From assembly GCF_000772085.1 (NCBI RefSeq), contig NZ_CP009755.1:2294001-2358000 (forward strand): a DNA stretch of 64,000 bases, read 5' to 3'. Under the pieces are notes generated by a model that did no database searches, was not told the origin of the DNA, and saw only the letters and a list, made by a program, of their open reading frames with translations. Positions 8,148-17,581 of this stretch are shown here, piece by piece. This DNA comes from Curtobacterium sp. MR_MD2014. GTDB taxonomy: Bacteria > Actinomycetota > Actinomycetes > Actinomycetales > Microbacteriaceae. The translations under genes and the position numbers were made by a program. Each line of letters opens with the position of its first letter. Within the stretch, counting starts at the first letter, position 1.

Positions 8148-9803
8148 TCAGACGGCGTGCGCGGCAGCCGCGGCGGACTTGGCCGCCGCCGCGGTGCTCG
8201 CGGCGAGTGCCGCCTTCGCCATCTCGCGGGCCTGCTCGAGCGAGTGCTTGCCGAGTTCGGCGCGCACGTCGGCCAGGGCCGCGGGGGTCATGGACAGGGT
8301 GGTGGCGCCGAGGCCGACGAGCACGACGGCGAGCAGCGGGTCGGCCGCGGCCTCGCCGCAGATGCCCACGGCCTTGCCCGCGTCGGCGCCGGCCGCACCG
8401 AGCTGTGCGACGAGGCGCAGCACGGCGGGGTGCCACGGGTCCTGGTAGGACGCGACGGTGCCGAGCATGCGGTCGGCGGCCATCGTGTACTGGGTCAGGT
8501 CGTTCGTGCCGATCGACACGAAGTCGGCGTTCGTGAAGACCTGCTCGGCCATGAGTGCGAGCGAGGGCACCTCGGCCATGACACCGGCGGTGCGGATGCC
8601 GAGCTCGCGGGCCAGGTCGACGAAGTACTCGGTCTCCTCGGCGTCGGCGACCATCGGTGCCATCACCCAGAGGTCGGCCTCGGTCGCCGCGTCGGCCTGG
8701 GCGAGCGCGGTGAGCTGGTCGCGGAGGACCTCCTCGTGGTTCCGCAGCGCGCGCAGTCCGCGACGGCCGAGCGCCGGGTTCTCCTCGTCCTTGTCGGTGA
8801 GGAAGGGCAGCGGCTTGTCGGCGCCGGCGTCGAGCGCGCGGACGACGACCTTCTTGCCGGGGAACGCCTCGAGCAGCTGGCGGTAGGACTCGGTCTGTTG
8901 CTCGACGGTCGGCGCCTTCGGCGAGTCGAGGAAGAGGAACTCGGTGCGGAAGAGCCCCACGCCCTCCGCACCGAGAGCAACGGCGCCGGCGGCGTCGGCG
9001 GGGCTGCCGAGGTTCGCGAGCAGCGGGACGGTGTGGCCGTCGGCGAGTGCACCGGCGGTCAGCGGTGCGGCGGCAGCGGCGAGGCGGTCCGCGATGCGCT
9101 GGTCGACGTCGGCCACGAGCTCGGTGGACGGGTCGGTGACGACGGTGTCGGCCGCGGCGTCCACGACGACGTGGGTGCCGTCGGACAGGTCATCGGCGCC
9201 GGTGACGCCGACGATCGCGGTGATGCCCTTGGCACGGGCGAGGATCGCGGTGTGGGAGGTCGGGCCGCCGTCACGGGTGACGAGGGCGAGCACCTTGTCG
9301 AGGTCGAGCAGCGCGGTGTCGGCCGGCGCCAGGTCACGGGCGACGAGGACGAAGGGGGTGTCCGACTCGGGGACGCCCGGGGCGGGGACACCGCGGAGCT
9401 TCGCGATGATGCGCTGCGCCACGTCGTCGAGGTCGGCCGCGCGCTCCCCCATGTAGCCGCCCATGCCGACGAGGAGGTCACGGAACTGGCCGAACGCCTC
9501 GAACACCGCACGCTCGGCGTTGGTGCCGCCGTCGATGCGGGCGTGCACGTCGTCGAGGAGCGTCGGGTCCTGCGCCATGAGCGCCTGCGCCTCGAGCACG
9601 GCCTGGGCGTCGCCGCCGGCGAGCTGTCCGCGCTTGTTGAGGTCCTCGGCCACGGCCGCGAGCGCCTCGGCGACGGCGTGCTTCGCGTCGTCCGCCGTGC
9701 CGGCCAGCGCGTCCTTCGAGGGTTCGCCGAGCGGGTCCGCCATGCGGAGCACGGGGCCGTGGGCCACGCCACGGCCGACGCCGGTGCCGAGCAGTTCGGA
9801 CAT
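8148..9803 (-). CDS. ptsI: PTS phosphotransferase enzyme I
   Basis: A 551-residue enzyme I that autophosphorylates with PEP and phosphorylates HPr. The phospho-His motif TRDGGPTSHTAILAR is near residue 184; downstream are NPALGRRGLRALRNHEE of the PEP-binding domain and VGICGEAAADP with the active-site Cys. The C-terminus is Ala-rich. The start is the ATG at 9803 because AAGGAG sits seven bases before it; the in-frame ATG six codons earlier overlaps that ribosome site. It heads the ptsI-mtlAFD unit, so here the general PTS protein is tied to mannitol use, with ptsH close by on the other strand. Confidence 0.97.
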   Translation of the reverse strand: MSELLGTGVGRGVAHGPVLRMADPLGEPSKDALAGTADDAKHAVAEALAAVAEDLNKRGQLAGGDAQAVLEAQALMAQDPTLLDDVHARIDGGTNAERAVFEAFGQFRDLLVGMGGYMGERAADLDDVAQRIIAKLRGVPAPGVPESDTPFVLVARDLAPADTALLDLDKVLALVTRDGGPTSHTAILARAKGITAIVGVTGADDLSDGTHVVVDAAADTVVTDPSTELVADVDQRIADRLAAAAAPLTAGALADGHTVPLLANLGSPADAAGAVALGAEGVGLFRTEFLFLDSPKAPTVEQQTESYRQLLEAFPGKKVVVRALDAGADKPLPFLTDKDEENPALGRRGLRALRNHEEVLRDQLTALAQADAATEADLWVMAPMVADAEETEYFVDLARELGIRTAGVMAEVPSLALMAEQVFTNADFVSIGTNDLTQYTMAADRMLGTVASYQDPWHPAVLRLVAQLGAAGADAGKAVGICGEAAADPLLAVVLVGLGATTLSMTPAALADVRAELGKHSLEQAREMAKAALAASTAAAAKSAAAAAHAV

Positions 9804-9895
9804 TCGAGACTCCTTCATCTCCACGCGCTCACGGTGGGGGTGGTTCGTTCGGTGCGCAGCGACACGAACGGACCACGCCCGTGCGGCTTGGCAGC

Positions 9896-9943
9896 ACACT
9901 ACCCCGATCCGCGTTGACAAACAAACACATCCGGGGATAAAAA
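9896..9943. promoter_or_regulatory. Overlapping divergent promoters of ptsI-mtl and the DeoR regulator
   Basis: This is an AT-rich island in a very GC-rich region. Reading minus: TTGTTT (9919-9924), 17-base spacer, TAGTGT (9896-9901), giving a leader of about 85 bases before ptsI. Reading plus: TTGACA (9914-9919), 17-base spacer, ATAAAA (9937-9942), toward the regulator gene. The two -35 boxes share a base, so one bound protein could block both. The A/T-rich CAAACAAACACATC and a mirrored GATGCCCGTTTG (9954-9965) could be the DeoR-type operator. Confidence 0.6.
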
Positions 9944-10064
9944 TGCAGAAACAGATGCCCGTTTGCGTCTGGCGGACGAAGCGATCCGGACGGATCCGGC
10001 GCCGATCTGCCCGAGCATGCCCGTTCTGTTCCGAGCAGGCCGATCGACCGAGACGACGAGGTCC

Positions 10065-10835
10065 ATGTACGCACCAGAGCGCCACCAGCGCATCGTCGAA
10101 CGCGCGAGGTCGCAGGGACGGGTCGACGTGAAGGACCTCGCCGAGCTGCTCGAGGTCACGCCCGAGACCATCCGTCGTGACCTCACCAGCCTGGAGCGGC
10201 GTGGGCTCGTCCGTCGTGCACACGGTGGCGCGATCCCCGTCGAGCGGATCACCCTGCACCCGGGCGTCGGCGACCGCGGCGGCATCAACCAGGCCGAGAA
10301 GATGGTCATCGCCGAGGCGGCCCTCGCCGAGCTGCCGGAGAACGGCTCGGTGATGATCGACGCCGGGACCTCGACGATCTGCCTGGCCGAGATGCTCCCC
10401 ACCGACCGCGGGCTCACCGTCGTGACCCACTCGCTGCCGGTCGCCATGGCCGTCGCGAACCGGTCCGGCATCGACCTGCACCTGCTCGGCGGCAACATCC
10501 GGAGCGACTCGCTCGCCGGCGTCGGCACCTGGACGCACCAGCTCATCGGCATGGTCAGCGTCGACGTCGCCTTCATCAGCATCAACGGCATCACGCCCGA
10601 GCGCGGGCTGACGACCCACAACATGGCCGAGGCCGCCGTGAAGAGCGCGATGATCAAGTCCGCCCGCAGGAGCATCCTGCTCGCGGACCACACCAAGTTC
10701 GGCCGCGAGGAGTTCGGCCGCGTCGCGCCGCTCGCCGCGATCGACACGATCATCACCGACCCCGGCGTGAACGCCGACCTCGTGCGCGAGGTCGAGGCCG
10801 CCGGCACCGAGGTCCTCTGGCCCGGTCGCGACTGA
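10065..10835 (+). CDS. DeoR-family transcriptional regulator of the mannitol PTS
   Basis: A 256-residue DeoR/GlpR-type repressor. The N-terminal winged helix-turn-helix reads RHQRIVERARSQGRVDVKDL and TPETIRRDLTSLERRGLVRR, followed by the family mark HGGAI. The C-terminal sugar-phosphate sensor domain has MIDAGTSTICLAEML and LLGGNIRSDSLAGVG. The start at ATG 10065 gives the canonical MYAPERHQRIVE; codons further upstream are promoter DNA. Divergence from ptsI-mtlAFD and closeness to ptsH make control of the mannitol genes, by a sugar phosphate, the likely job. The exact inducer is not visible. Confidence 0.92.
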   Translation: MYAPERHQRIVERARSQGRVDVKDLAELLEVTPETIRRDLTSLERRGLVRRAHGGAIPVERITLHPGVGDRGGINQAEKMVIAEAALAELPENGSVMIDAGTSTICLAEMLPTDRGLTVVTHSLPVAMAVANRSGIDLHLLGGNIRSDSLAGVGTWTHQLIGMVSVDVAFISINGITPERGLTTHNMAEAAVKSAMIKSARRSILLADHTKFGREEFGRVAPLAAIDTIITDPGVNADLVREVEAAGTEVLWPGRD

Positions 10836-10910
10836 CCGGCGCCGGTCCCCGGGACCGCCCACCACGCGCTCGCTAGCATGAGCGCACCACCCGTCGACAG
10901 GAGTCCATCG

Positions 10911-11183
10911 ATGTCCGAAGCCACCCGCACCGTCACCGTCGCCAGCGCGTCCGGCCTGCACGCCCGCCCCGCGTCCCTCTTCGTCCAGACCGTCACCGCG
11001 TCCGGTCACCAGGTGACGATCGCCAAGGGCGACAAGTCCGGCAACGCGGGCAGCATCCTCGCGCTCCTCGGCCTGGGCATCGAGAACGGCGACGAGGTCA
11101 CCCTCACGGTGACCGGCGACGACGCCGAGACGACGGCCGACAGCCTGGTCGAGTTCCTGCAGACGGACCACGACGCGGCCTGA
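10911..11183 (+). CDS. ptsH: Phosphocarrier protein HPr
   Basis: A 90-residue HPr that carries phosphate from enzyme I to the EIIA domains. The active His17 is in SGLHARPASLFV, and NAGSILALLGLG holds Ser48 at the position of the regulatory Ser46 of Firmicutes. The start is ATG 10911, preceded by ACAGGAG; an in-frame ATG eleven codons earlier overlaps a TAGCAT -10 box, so it is not used. It is 75 bases downstream of the DeoR gene, with its own promoter likely. Confidence 0.95.
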   Translation: MSEATRTVTVASASGLHARPASLFVQTVTASGHQVTIAKGDKSGNAGSILALLGLGIENGDEVTLTVTGDDAETTADSLVEFLQTDHDAA

Positions 11184-11210
11184 GCAGGTCGGTCGCGCAC
11201 GCGACCACAC

Positions 11211-11258
11211 GACGGACGGGAGGCACGGTGCCAGCTGGCACCGTGCCTCCCGTCCGTC
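11211..11258. terminator. Perfect 48-bp palindrome after ptsH (GACGGACGGGAGGC family)
   Basis: Two perfectly complementary 24-base arms beginning GACGGACGGGAGGCACGG meet with no spacer. It lies 27 bases past ptsH and before the xth promoter, so it probably ends the ptsH transcript. Confidence 0.7.
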
Positions 11259-11321
11259 TGTCGCGACCCACGGCGACGGGCTGGGCCGGAGCCGTCGGCG
11301 CGCGTCGGTAGGGTGGTCGGC

Positions 11322-13209
<1,888 letters not shown>

Positions 13210-13211
13210 CG

Positions 13212-13817
13212 ATGCTCCCCGTGACGCTGTCGTCGGACCGGGTGCACCTCACGGTGCCGACCCGGTACGACACCGCGGCCATCACGCGGGGCTGCCAGGA
13301 CCCGTCGGTCGTGCGGTGGACGACCGTCCCGACGCCGTACACGGACCGCGACGCGCAGACCTTCGTCGACGCGCTGGTCGGTCCGGGGTGGGCGTCCGAC
13401 CGCGAGTACACCTGGGGCATCCGGCGCCCGGGGTCGACGTGGCTCGAGGGTGTGGTGTCGTTCCGCACCGAGCACCGCGACCTCGGCTTCTGGCTCGCAC
13501 CGACGGCCCGTGGCGAGGGGCTGATGCACGCGGCGGTGGAGCTCGTCGTCGCGTGGGCGTTCTCCCAGGGGGCGCCCGACGTGTACTGGGAGTGCTACGA
13601 GGGCAACGTCGGCTCCGCCTCGGTGGCCCGCGCCGGCGGCTTCGCGTTCACGGGCACCGGGACCGCCCGGATCCCCGACCGGGACGGCGGGCCGACGACC
13701 GCGTGGACCGGCCTCCGTCGCGCCGACGGCGTCCCTGCGTCCGACCTGCCCTGGCCCGCGGCGTCGTTCGCTGACAGGGGACAGCAAGGTGACGCGTCAT
13801 CGACGCCTCGTCGGTAG
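13212..13817 (+). CDS. GNAT family N-acetyltransferase (RimJ/RimL-like)
   Basis: A 201-residue acetyl-CoA-dependent acetyltransferase. The start SSDRVHLTVPTRYDTAAITR and the PSVVRWTTVPTPYTDRDAQTF block are typical of RimJ/RimL-like enzymes. The acetyl-CoA motif is LGFWLAPTARGEGLMHAAVE, and ECYEGNVGSASVARAGGFAF is the C-terminal signature. The last ~25 residues are low complexity. The substrate, a protein N-terminus or small amine, cannot be read. ATG 13212 follows the trpS stop by three bases, so it is co-transcribed. Confidence 0.88.
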   Translation: MLPVTLSSDRVHLTVPTRYDTAAITRGCQDPSVVRWTTVPTPYTDRDAQTFVDALVGPGWASDREYTWGIRRPGSTWLEGVVSFRTEHRDLGFWLAPTARGEGLMHAAVELVVAWAFSQGAPDVYWECYEGNVGSASVARAGGFAFTGTGTARIPDRDGGPTTAWTGLRRADGVPASDLPWPAASFADRGQQGDASSTPRR

Positions 13818-13826
13818 TGTCGGAGC

Positions 13827-14951
13827 GTGATGTCGCCGTCCGACCCGCGCGCCCGCCCCGAGGAACTCCGGGCGATGCGCCGCGCCCTCGAGCTCGCCGC
13901 GCTCGGACCGGTCGTCGGTGACCACGCCCGCGTCGGTGCCGTGCTGCTCTCCCCCGCCGGGGACGTCCTCGCCGAGGGCTGGCACAAGGGCGCGGGGACC
14001 CCGCACGCCGAGGTCGACGCGATGGCGAAGGTGCCCGCTGAACAGCTGCGGGGCGCCACCGCCGTCGTGACGCTCGAGCCGTGCAACCACGTCGGTCGCA
14101 CCGGCCCCTGCGCGCTCGCCCTGATCGAGGCCGGCGTCGGCCGCGTCGTCTACGCCGTCGACGACCCGGGTGAGCAGGCGAGCGGCGGGGCCGAGCGGCT
14201 GCGGACGTCCGGCGTCGAGGTCGTCAGCGGCGTCCTCGCCGACGAGGCCGAGGCGTTCCTCGAGCGCTGGCTGCTGTCCGTCCGCACCGGGCGCCCGTGG
14301 GTGACCGTGAAGTGGGCGTCGAGCCTCGACGGTCGCGCGGCCGCCGCCGACGGCACGAGCAAGTGGATCACCGGCGCGGCAGCCCGACAGCACGTGCACG
14401 AGCAGCGTGCCGCCCACGACGCGATCCTGGTCGGCACCGGCACCGTGCTCGCCGACGACCCGAGCCTCACCGCACGCGGCGACGCCGGCGAACTGCTCGC
14501 CGACCAGCCGCTCCCCGTCGTCGTCGGCGACCGCCCGGTACCCGACGACGCGGCCGTCCGACGCCACCCACGCGGCCTGCTCGCCCTGCCGGGGCACGAC
14601 CTCGCCGCCGCGCTGCGCACCCTGCGTGACCACGGCGTGCACAGCGTCCTCGTCGAGGGCGGTCCCACCGTGGCCTCGGCGCTCGTCGCCGCGGGCCTCG
14701 TCGACGAGCTGCTCGTGTACCTCGCGCCCGTGCTGCTCGGTGGCCCGCGCGTCGCGATCGGTGACGTCGGCGTGGGAAGCATCGGCGACCGCCACCCGTT
14801 GGACATCACATCGACCACCAGCCTGGGACCCGACCTCCTGGTCCGCGCTCGACCCCACCGCGCCCGGACCGCCCGTGCCGACGACGCGACGTCGACGGCC
14901 GCGACGACCAGGACCGCCGACCAGGCACAGAACGACCGGAGCACCCCATGA
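13827..14951 (+). CDS. ribD: Bifunctional riboflavin deaminase/reductase
   Basis: A 374-residue enzyme for the second and third steps of riboflavin synthesis. The N-terminal zinc deaminase shows TPHAEVDA (His60, Glu62) and PCNHVGRTGPC (Cys86, Cys95). The C-terminal NADPH reductase shows VTVKWASSLDGRAAA, VGTGTVLADDPSLTAR and VLVEGGPTVASALVAAGLVD. The last ~35 residues are a disordered Arg/Thr/Ala tail. Start is GTG 13827 (or the adjacent ATG 13830); TAGTGT lies six bases before the GTG. Its end overlaps ribA by four bases. Confidence 0.94.
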   Translation: MMSPSDPRARPEELRAMRRALELAALGPVVGDHARVGAVLLSPAGDVLAEGWHKGAGTPHAEVDAMAKVPAEQLRGATAVVTLEPCNHVGRTGPCALALIEAGVGRVVYAVDDPGEQASGGAERLRTSGVEVVSGVLADEAEAFLERWLLSVRTGRPWVTVKWASSLDGRAAAADGTSKWITGAAARQHVHEQRAAHDAILVGTGTVLADDPSLTARGDAGELLADQPLPVVVGDRPVPDDAAVRRHPRGLLALPGHDLAAALRTLRDHGVHSVLVEGGPTVASALVAAGLVDELLVYLAPVLLGGPRVAIGDVGVGSIGDRHPLDITSTTSLGPDLLVRARPHRARTARADDATSTAATTRTADQAQNDRSTP

Positions 14952-15604
14952 CCGACGCCCTCACCTCCCCCACCCCGGGCAGCCCGGTGCAGTTCGAGGT
15001 CGCGACCACCGTCCCGACCACCCACGGCACGTTCGAGATGCGGGCCTACCGCGACCTCGTCACGAGCGCCGAGCACGTCGCGATCATCGCCGCGCTGCCC
15101 GACGGATCGGCCCCCGGGGACGACGCCCTGGTCCGCGTGCACTCGGAGTGCCTGACCGGCGAGGCGTTCGGGTCGCTGAAGTGCGAGTGCGGGCCGCAGC
15201 TCGACGCCGCGCTCGACACCATCGCCACCGAGGGCGGGGTCGTGATCTACCTGCGCGGGCAGGAGGGACGCGGCATCGGGCTGATCAACAAGCTCAAGGC
15301 CTACCGCCTGCAGGAGGACGGTCTCGACACGCTCGACGCGAACCTCGCGCTCGGACTGCCGGCCGACTCCCGCGAGTACGGCGGCGCGGCGGGCATCCTC
15401 ACCGACCTCGGCATCGCCCGCGTCCGACTGCTCTCGAACAACCCCGAGAAGCGTCGGCAGCTCGAGGAGCACGGCATCGCGGTGTCGTCGCTGGTCCCGC
15501 TCGTGGTCGGCGTCGTCGCGCAGAACGCCGGGTACCTCGACACCAAGCGCGACCGCATGGGCCACCAGCTGCCCGCGCACCTGGAGACCGGCGCGACCAG
15601 CTGA
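14948..15604 (+). CDS. ribA: GTP cyclohydrolase II
   Basis: A 218-residue zinc enzyme opening GTP, the first step of riboflavin synthesis. Zinc ligands are in HSECLTGEAFGSLKCECG (Cys68, Cys79, Cys81), and the GTP loop is YLRGQEGRGIGLINKLKAY. It is free-standing, not fused to RibB as in many bacteria. The ATG overlaps the ribD stop (ATGA). ribB, ribE and ribH are not in the window, so the pathway is split here. No FMN riboswitch is visible before ribD. Confidence 0.95.
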   Translation: MTDALTSPTPGSPVQFEVATTVPTTHGTFEMRAYRDLVTSAEHVAIIAALPDGSAPGDDALVRVHSECLTGEAFGSLKCECGPQLDAALDTIATEGGVVIYLRGQEGRGIGLINKLKAYRLQEDGLDTLDANLALGLPADSREYGGAAGILTDLGIARVRLLSNNPEKRRQLEEHGIAVSSLVPLVVGVVAQNAGYLDTKRDRMGHQLPAHLETGATS

Positions 15605-15668
15605 CGGGGATGGCCGGCTGACGGCGGTGGCCGGCTGACGGCGGTGGCCGGCTGACGGCGGTGGCCGG
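15601..15668. repeat. Four 17-bp tandem repeats at the ribA 3' end
   Basis: The unit CTGACGGCGGTGGCCGG occurs four times; the first copy has mismatches and holds the ribA stop codon, and copies 2-4 are identical. A fifth partial copy follows. The following gap to 15887 holds a TAAGGT -10-like box near 15743 and no other gene. Confidence 0.85.
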
Positions 15669-15887
15669 CTGACGGACGCTCCGCGGCGCGCGGACGCTGC
15701 CTCGGGCCTCCCGGCCGATTTCCAGCTGCGCGACGGGTGTCGTAAGGTGAGGGTTCCGTCACGAGCGGTCCACCACCCACCGAACGCACCCGGTCCGAGT
15801 CCGCGCCACCCCGCGCGACCGACCGGTGTCCGCAGCCTCGGTACACCGCCGCGCTCCTCGTGAGTGCTCCCCTCGGAGTCCCCGTAC

Positions 15888-17309
15888 ATGACCGCCGCCC
15901 CGGCACCCGCCGCCACGACCGACACGAAGGCCACCGGCAACCCGCGCTCCCGCGTGATCATCGCCAGCCTCGTCGGAACCTCCATCGAGTTCTACGACTT
16001 CTACGTCTACGCGACCGCCGCCGTCCTCGTCTTCCCCACGCTGTTCTTCCCCAACGAGGACCCGACGGCCTCGCAGCTGTCGTCCTTCGTCACGTTCGCC
16101 CTGGCGTTCTTCGCCCGCCCGGTGGGGTCGATCGTCTTCGGCCACTTCGGCGACCGTGTCGGTCGCAAGGCCACCCTCGTCGCGTCGTTGCTCGTGATGG
16201 GGACGGCGACGTTCCTGATCGGCTGCCTGCCGACCTTCGCGTCGATCGGCATCTGGGCACCGGTCCTGCTCGCCGTGATGCGCTTCGCCCAGGGCGTCGG
16301 GCTCGGCGGCGAGTGGTCCGGCGCGGCGCTGCTCGCGACCGAGAACGCGCCGAAGGGCAAGCGCGGCGTGTTCGGGTCGATGCCGCAGCTCGGCGCCCCG
16401 ATCGGCTTCCTGCTCGCGAACGGCCTGTTCATCGCCATCAACGCCGCGATGCCCGCCGGTGCGGACGGCACCCCGAACGCCGACTTCCAGGCGTGGGGCT
16501 GGCGCATCCCGTTCCTGCTCTCGGCCGTTCTCGTGATCGTCGGCCTCTACGTCCGGTTCAAGCTCGTCGAGTCCACGGTGTTCCGCGGCGTGCAGGAGTC
16601 CGGCTCGGTCGCCAAGGTGCCGCTCGGACGGGTGTTCCGCACCTCGTGGAAGGCCCTGATCGTGGGCACCTTCGGCATGGTCGCGACCTACGTGCTCTTC
16701 TACTTCATGACGACGTTCACGCTGTCCTACGGCACCACCGCCGCCGAGGCCGGCCCGCTGGTGCCGAAGGTCGGCCTCGGGTACAGCCGGGGCGAGTTCC
16801 TCACGCTGCTCATGATCGGCGTCGTGTTCTTCGGCGTCTTCACCCCGATCGCCGGGTGGCTCGCCGACAGGTACGGCCGCCGACGCACGCTCATCCCCAC
16901 CACGATCGGCATCGCCCTGTTCGGCCTGACGTTCCAGTTCTGGTTCGCCGCGTCGACCGGGCCGATCACCGTCGTCACGTTCCTGGTCGTGGGGCTCTCG
17001 CTCATGGGCCTGACGTTCGGTCCGATGGGGGCCCTGCTGCCGGAGCTCTTCCCGACGAACGTCCGCTACACCGGGTCGGCGATCGCCTACAACGTGGCGT
17101 CGATCCTCGGGGCGTCGCTCGCACCGACGATCGCCCTGGCGCTGTGGCAGCCGGACGGCACGATCGTCTGGGTCGGGCTCTACCTGACGCTCGCCGCCGT
17201 GGTGACCGTGGTCGCGCTCTTCTTCGTCCGTGAGACGAAGGGTGCGGGGCTCGACGAGGCCGACGCAGCCGGCTCGCCGGACGCTGCTCCGGCAGACGTG
17301 CGGGCATGA
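15888..17309 (+). CDS. MFS transporter of the metabolite:H+ symporter (MHS) type
   Basis: A 473-residue, about 12-helix permease of the ShiA/ProP-like MHS group. The hallmark IEFYDFYVYATAAVLVFP is in helix 1, GHFGDRVGRKATL is the loop 2-3 motif, and AQGVGLGGEWSGAALLATE and ADRYGRRRTLIPTT are the later MFS motifs. These carriers bring in organic acids or osmolytes with protons; the substrate is not deducible. The start is ATG 15888, preceded by CTCGGAG; an upstream in-frame start would overlap this ribosome site. It appears to be a single gene with a leader of about 140 bases. Confidence 0.9.
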   Translation: MTAAPAPAATTDTKATGNPRSRVIIASLVGTSIEFYDFYVYATAAVLVFPTLFFPNEDPTASQLSSFVTFALAFFARPVGSIVFGHFGDRVGRKATLVASLLVMGTATFLIGCLPTFASIGIWAPVLLAVMRFAQGVGLGGEWSGAALLATENAPKGKRGVFGSMPQLGAPIGFLLANGLFIAINAAMPAGADGTPNADFQAWGWRIPFLLSAVLVIVGLYVRFKLVESTVFRGVQESGSVAKVPLGRVFRTSWKALIVGTFGMVATYVLFYFMTTFTLSYGTTAAEAGPLVPKVGLGYSRGEFLTLLMIGVVFFGVFTPIAGWLADRYGRRRTLIPTTIGIALFGLTFQFWFAASTGPITVVTFLVVGLSLMGLTFGPMGALLPELFPTNVRYTGSAIAYNVASILGASLAPTIALALWQPDGTIVWVGLYLTLAAVVTVVALFFVRETKGAGLDEADAAGSPDAAPADVRA

Positions 17310-17333
17310 CCGGCGCGTCCTGACGCGACCACC

Positions 17334-17384
17334 CGACGGACGGGAGGCGCGGTGCCGGTCCGGCACCGCGCCTCCCGTCCGTCG
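17334..17384. terminator. Perfect palindrome after the MHS transporter (GACGGACGGGAGGC family)
   Basis: Perfect 25-base arms beginning CGACGGACGGGAGGCGCGG around a single T, 25 bases past the stop at 17309. Same sequence family as the palindromes at 11211 and 52881. Confidence 0.7.
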
Positions 17385-17423
17385 CGTCCAGGGTCGCGCG
17401 CGCGATGTCGCCTGCGCGTGCTG

Positions 17424-17462
17424 CCGCTGTGGGACGACACCCCCGACGTCGTCCGACAGCGG
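17424..17462. repeat. Imperfect inverted repeat upstream of the ABC transporter
   Basis: CCGCTGT-G-GGACGAC faces GTCGTCC-G-ACAGCGG across nine bases. It lies about 120 bases before the ABC gene and could be an operator or leader hairpin. The rest of the 270-base gap shows nothing else. Confidence 0.4.
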
Positions 17463-17581
17463 GGATGTCGTTCAACGGCGAGACGACCAACACGACGCCG
17501 CGCACCACGCTCCCACGGGACGGTGCGAAGATGGACGACGGCCGCCAGCACACCCCGCACGGGCGGCAGGAACCAGGAACG

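Noticed and set aside
13780..13830. FMN riboswitch before ribD
   Set aside because: Only 9 bases separate the GNAT stop and ribD start, and a TAGTGT box leaves no room for a leader.
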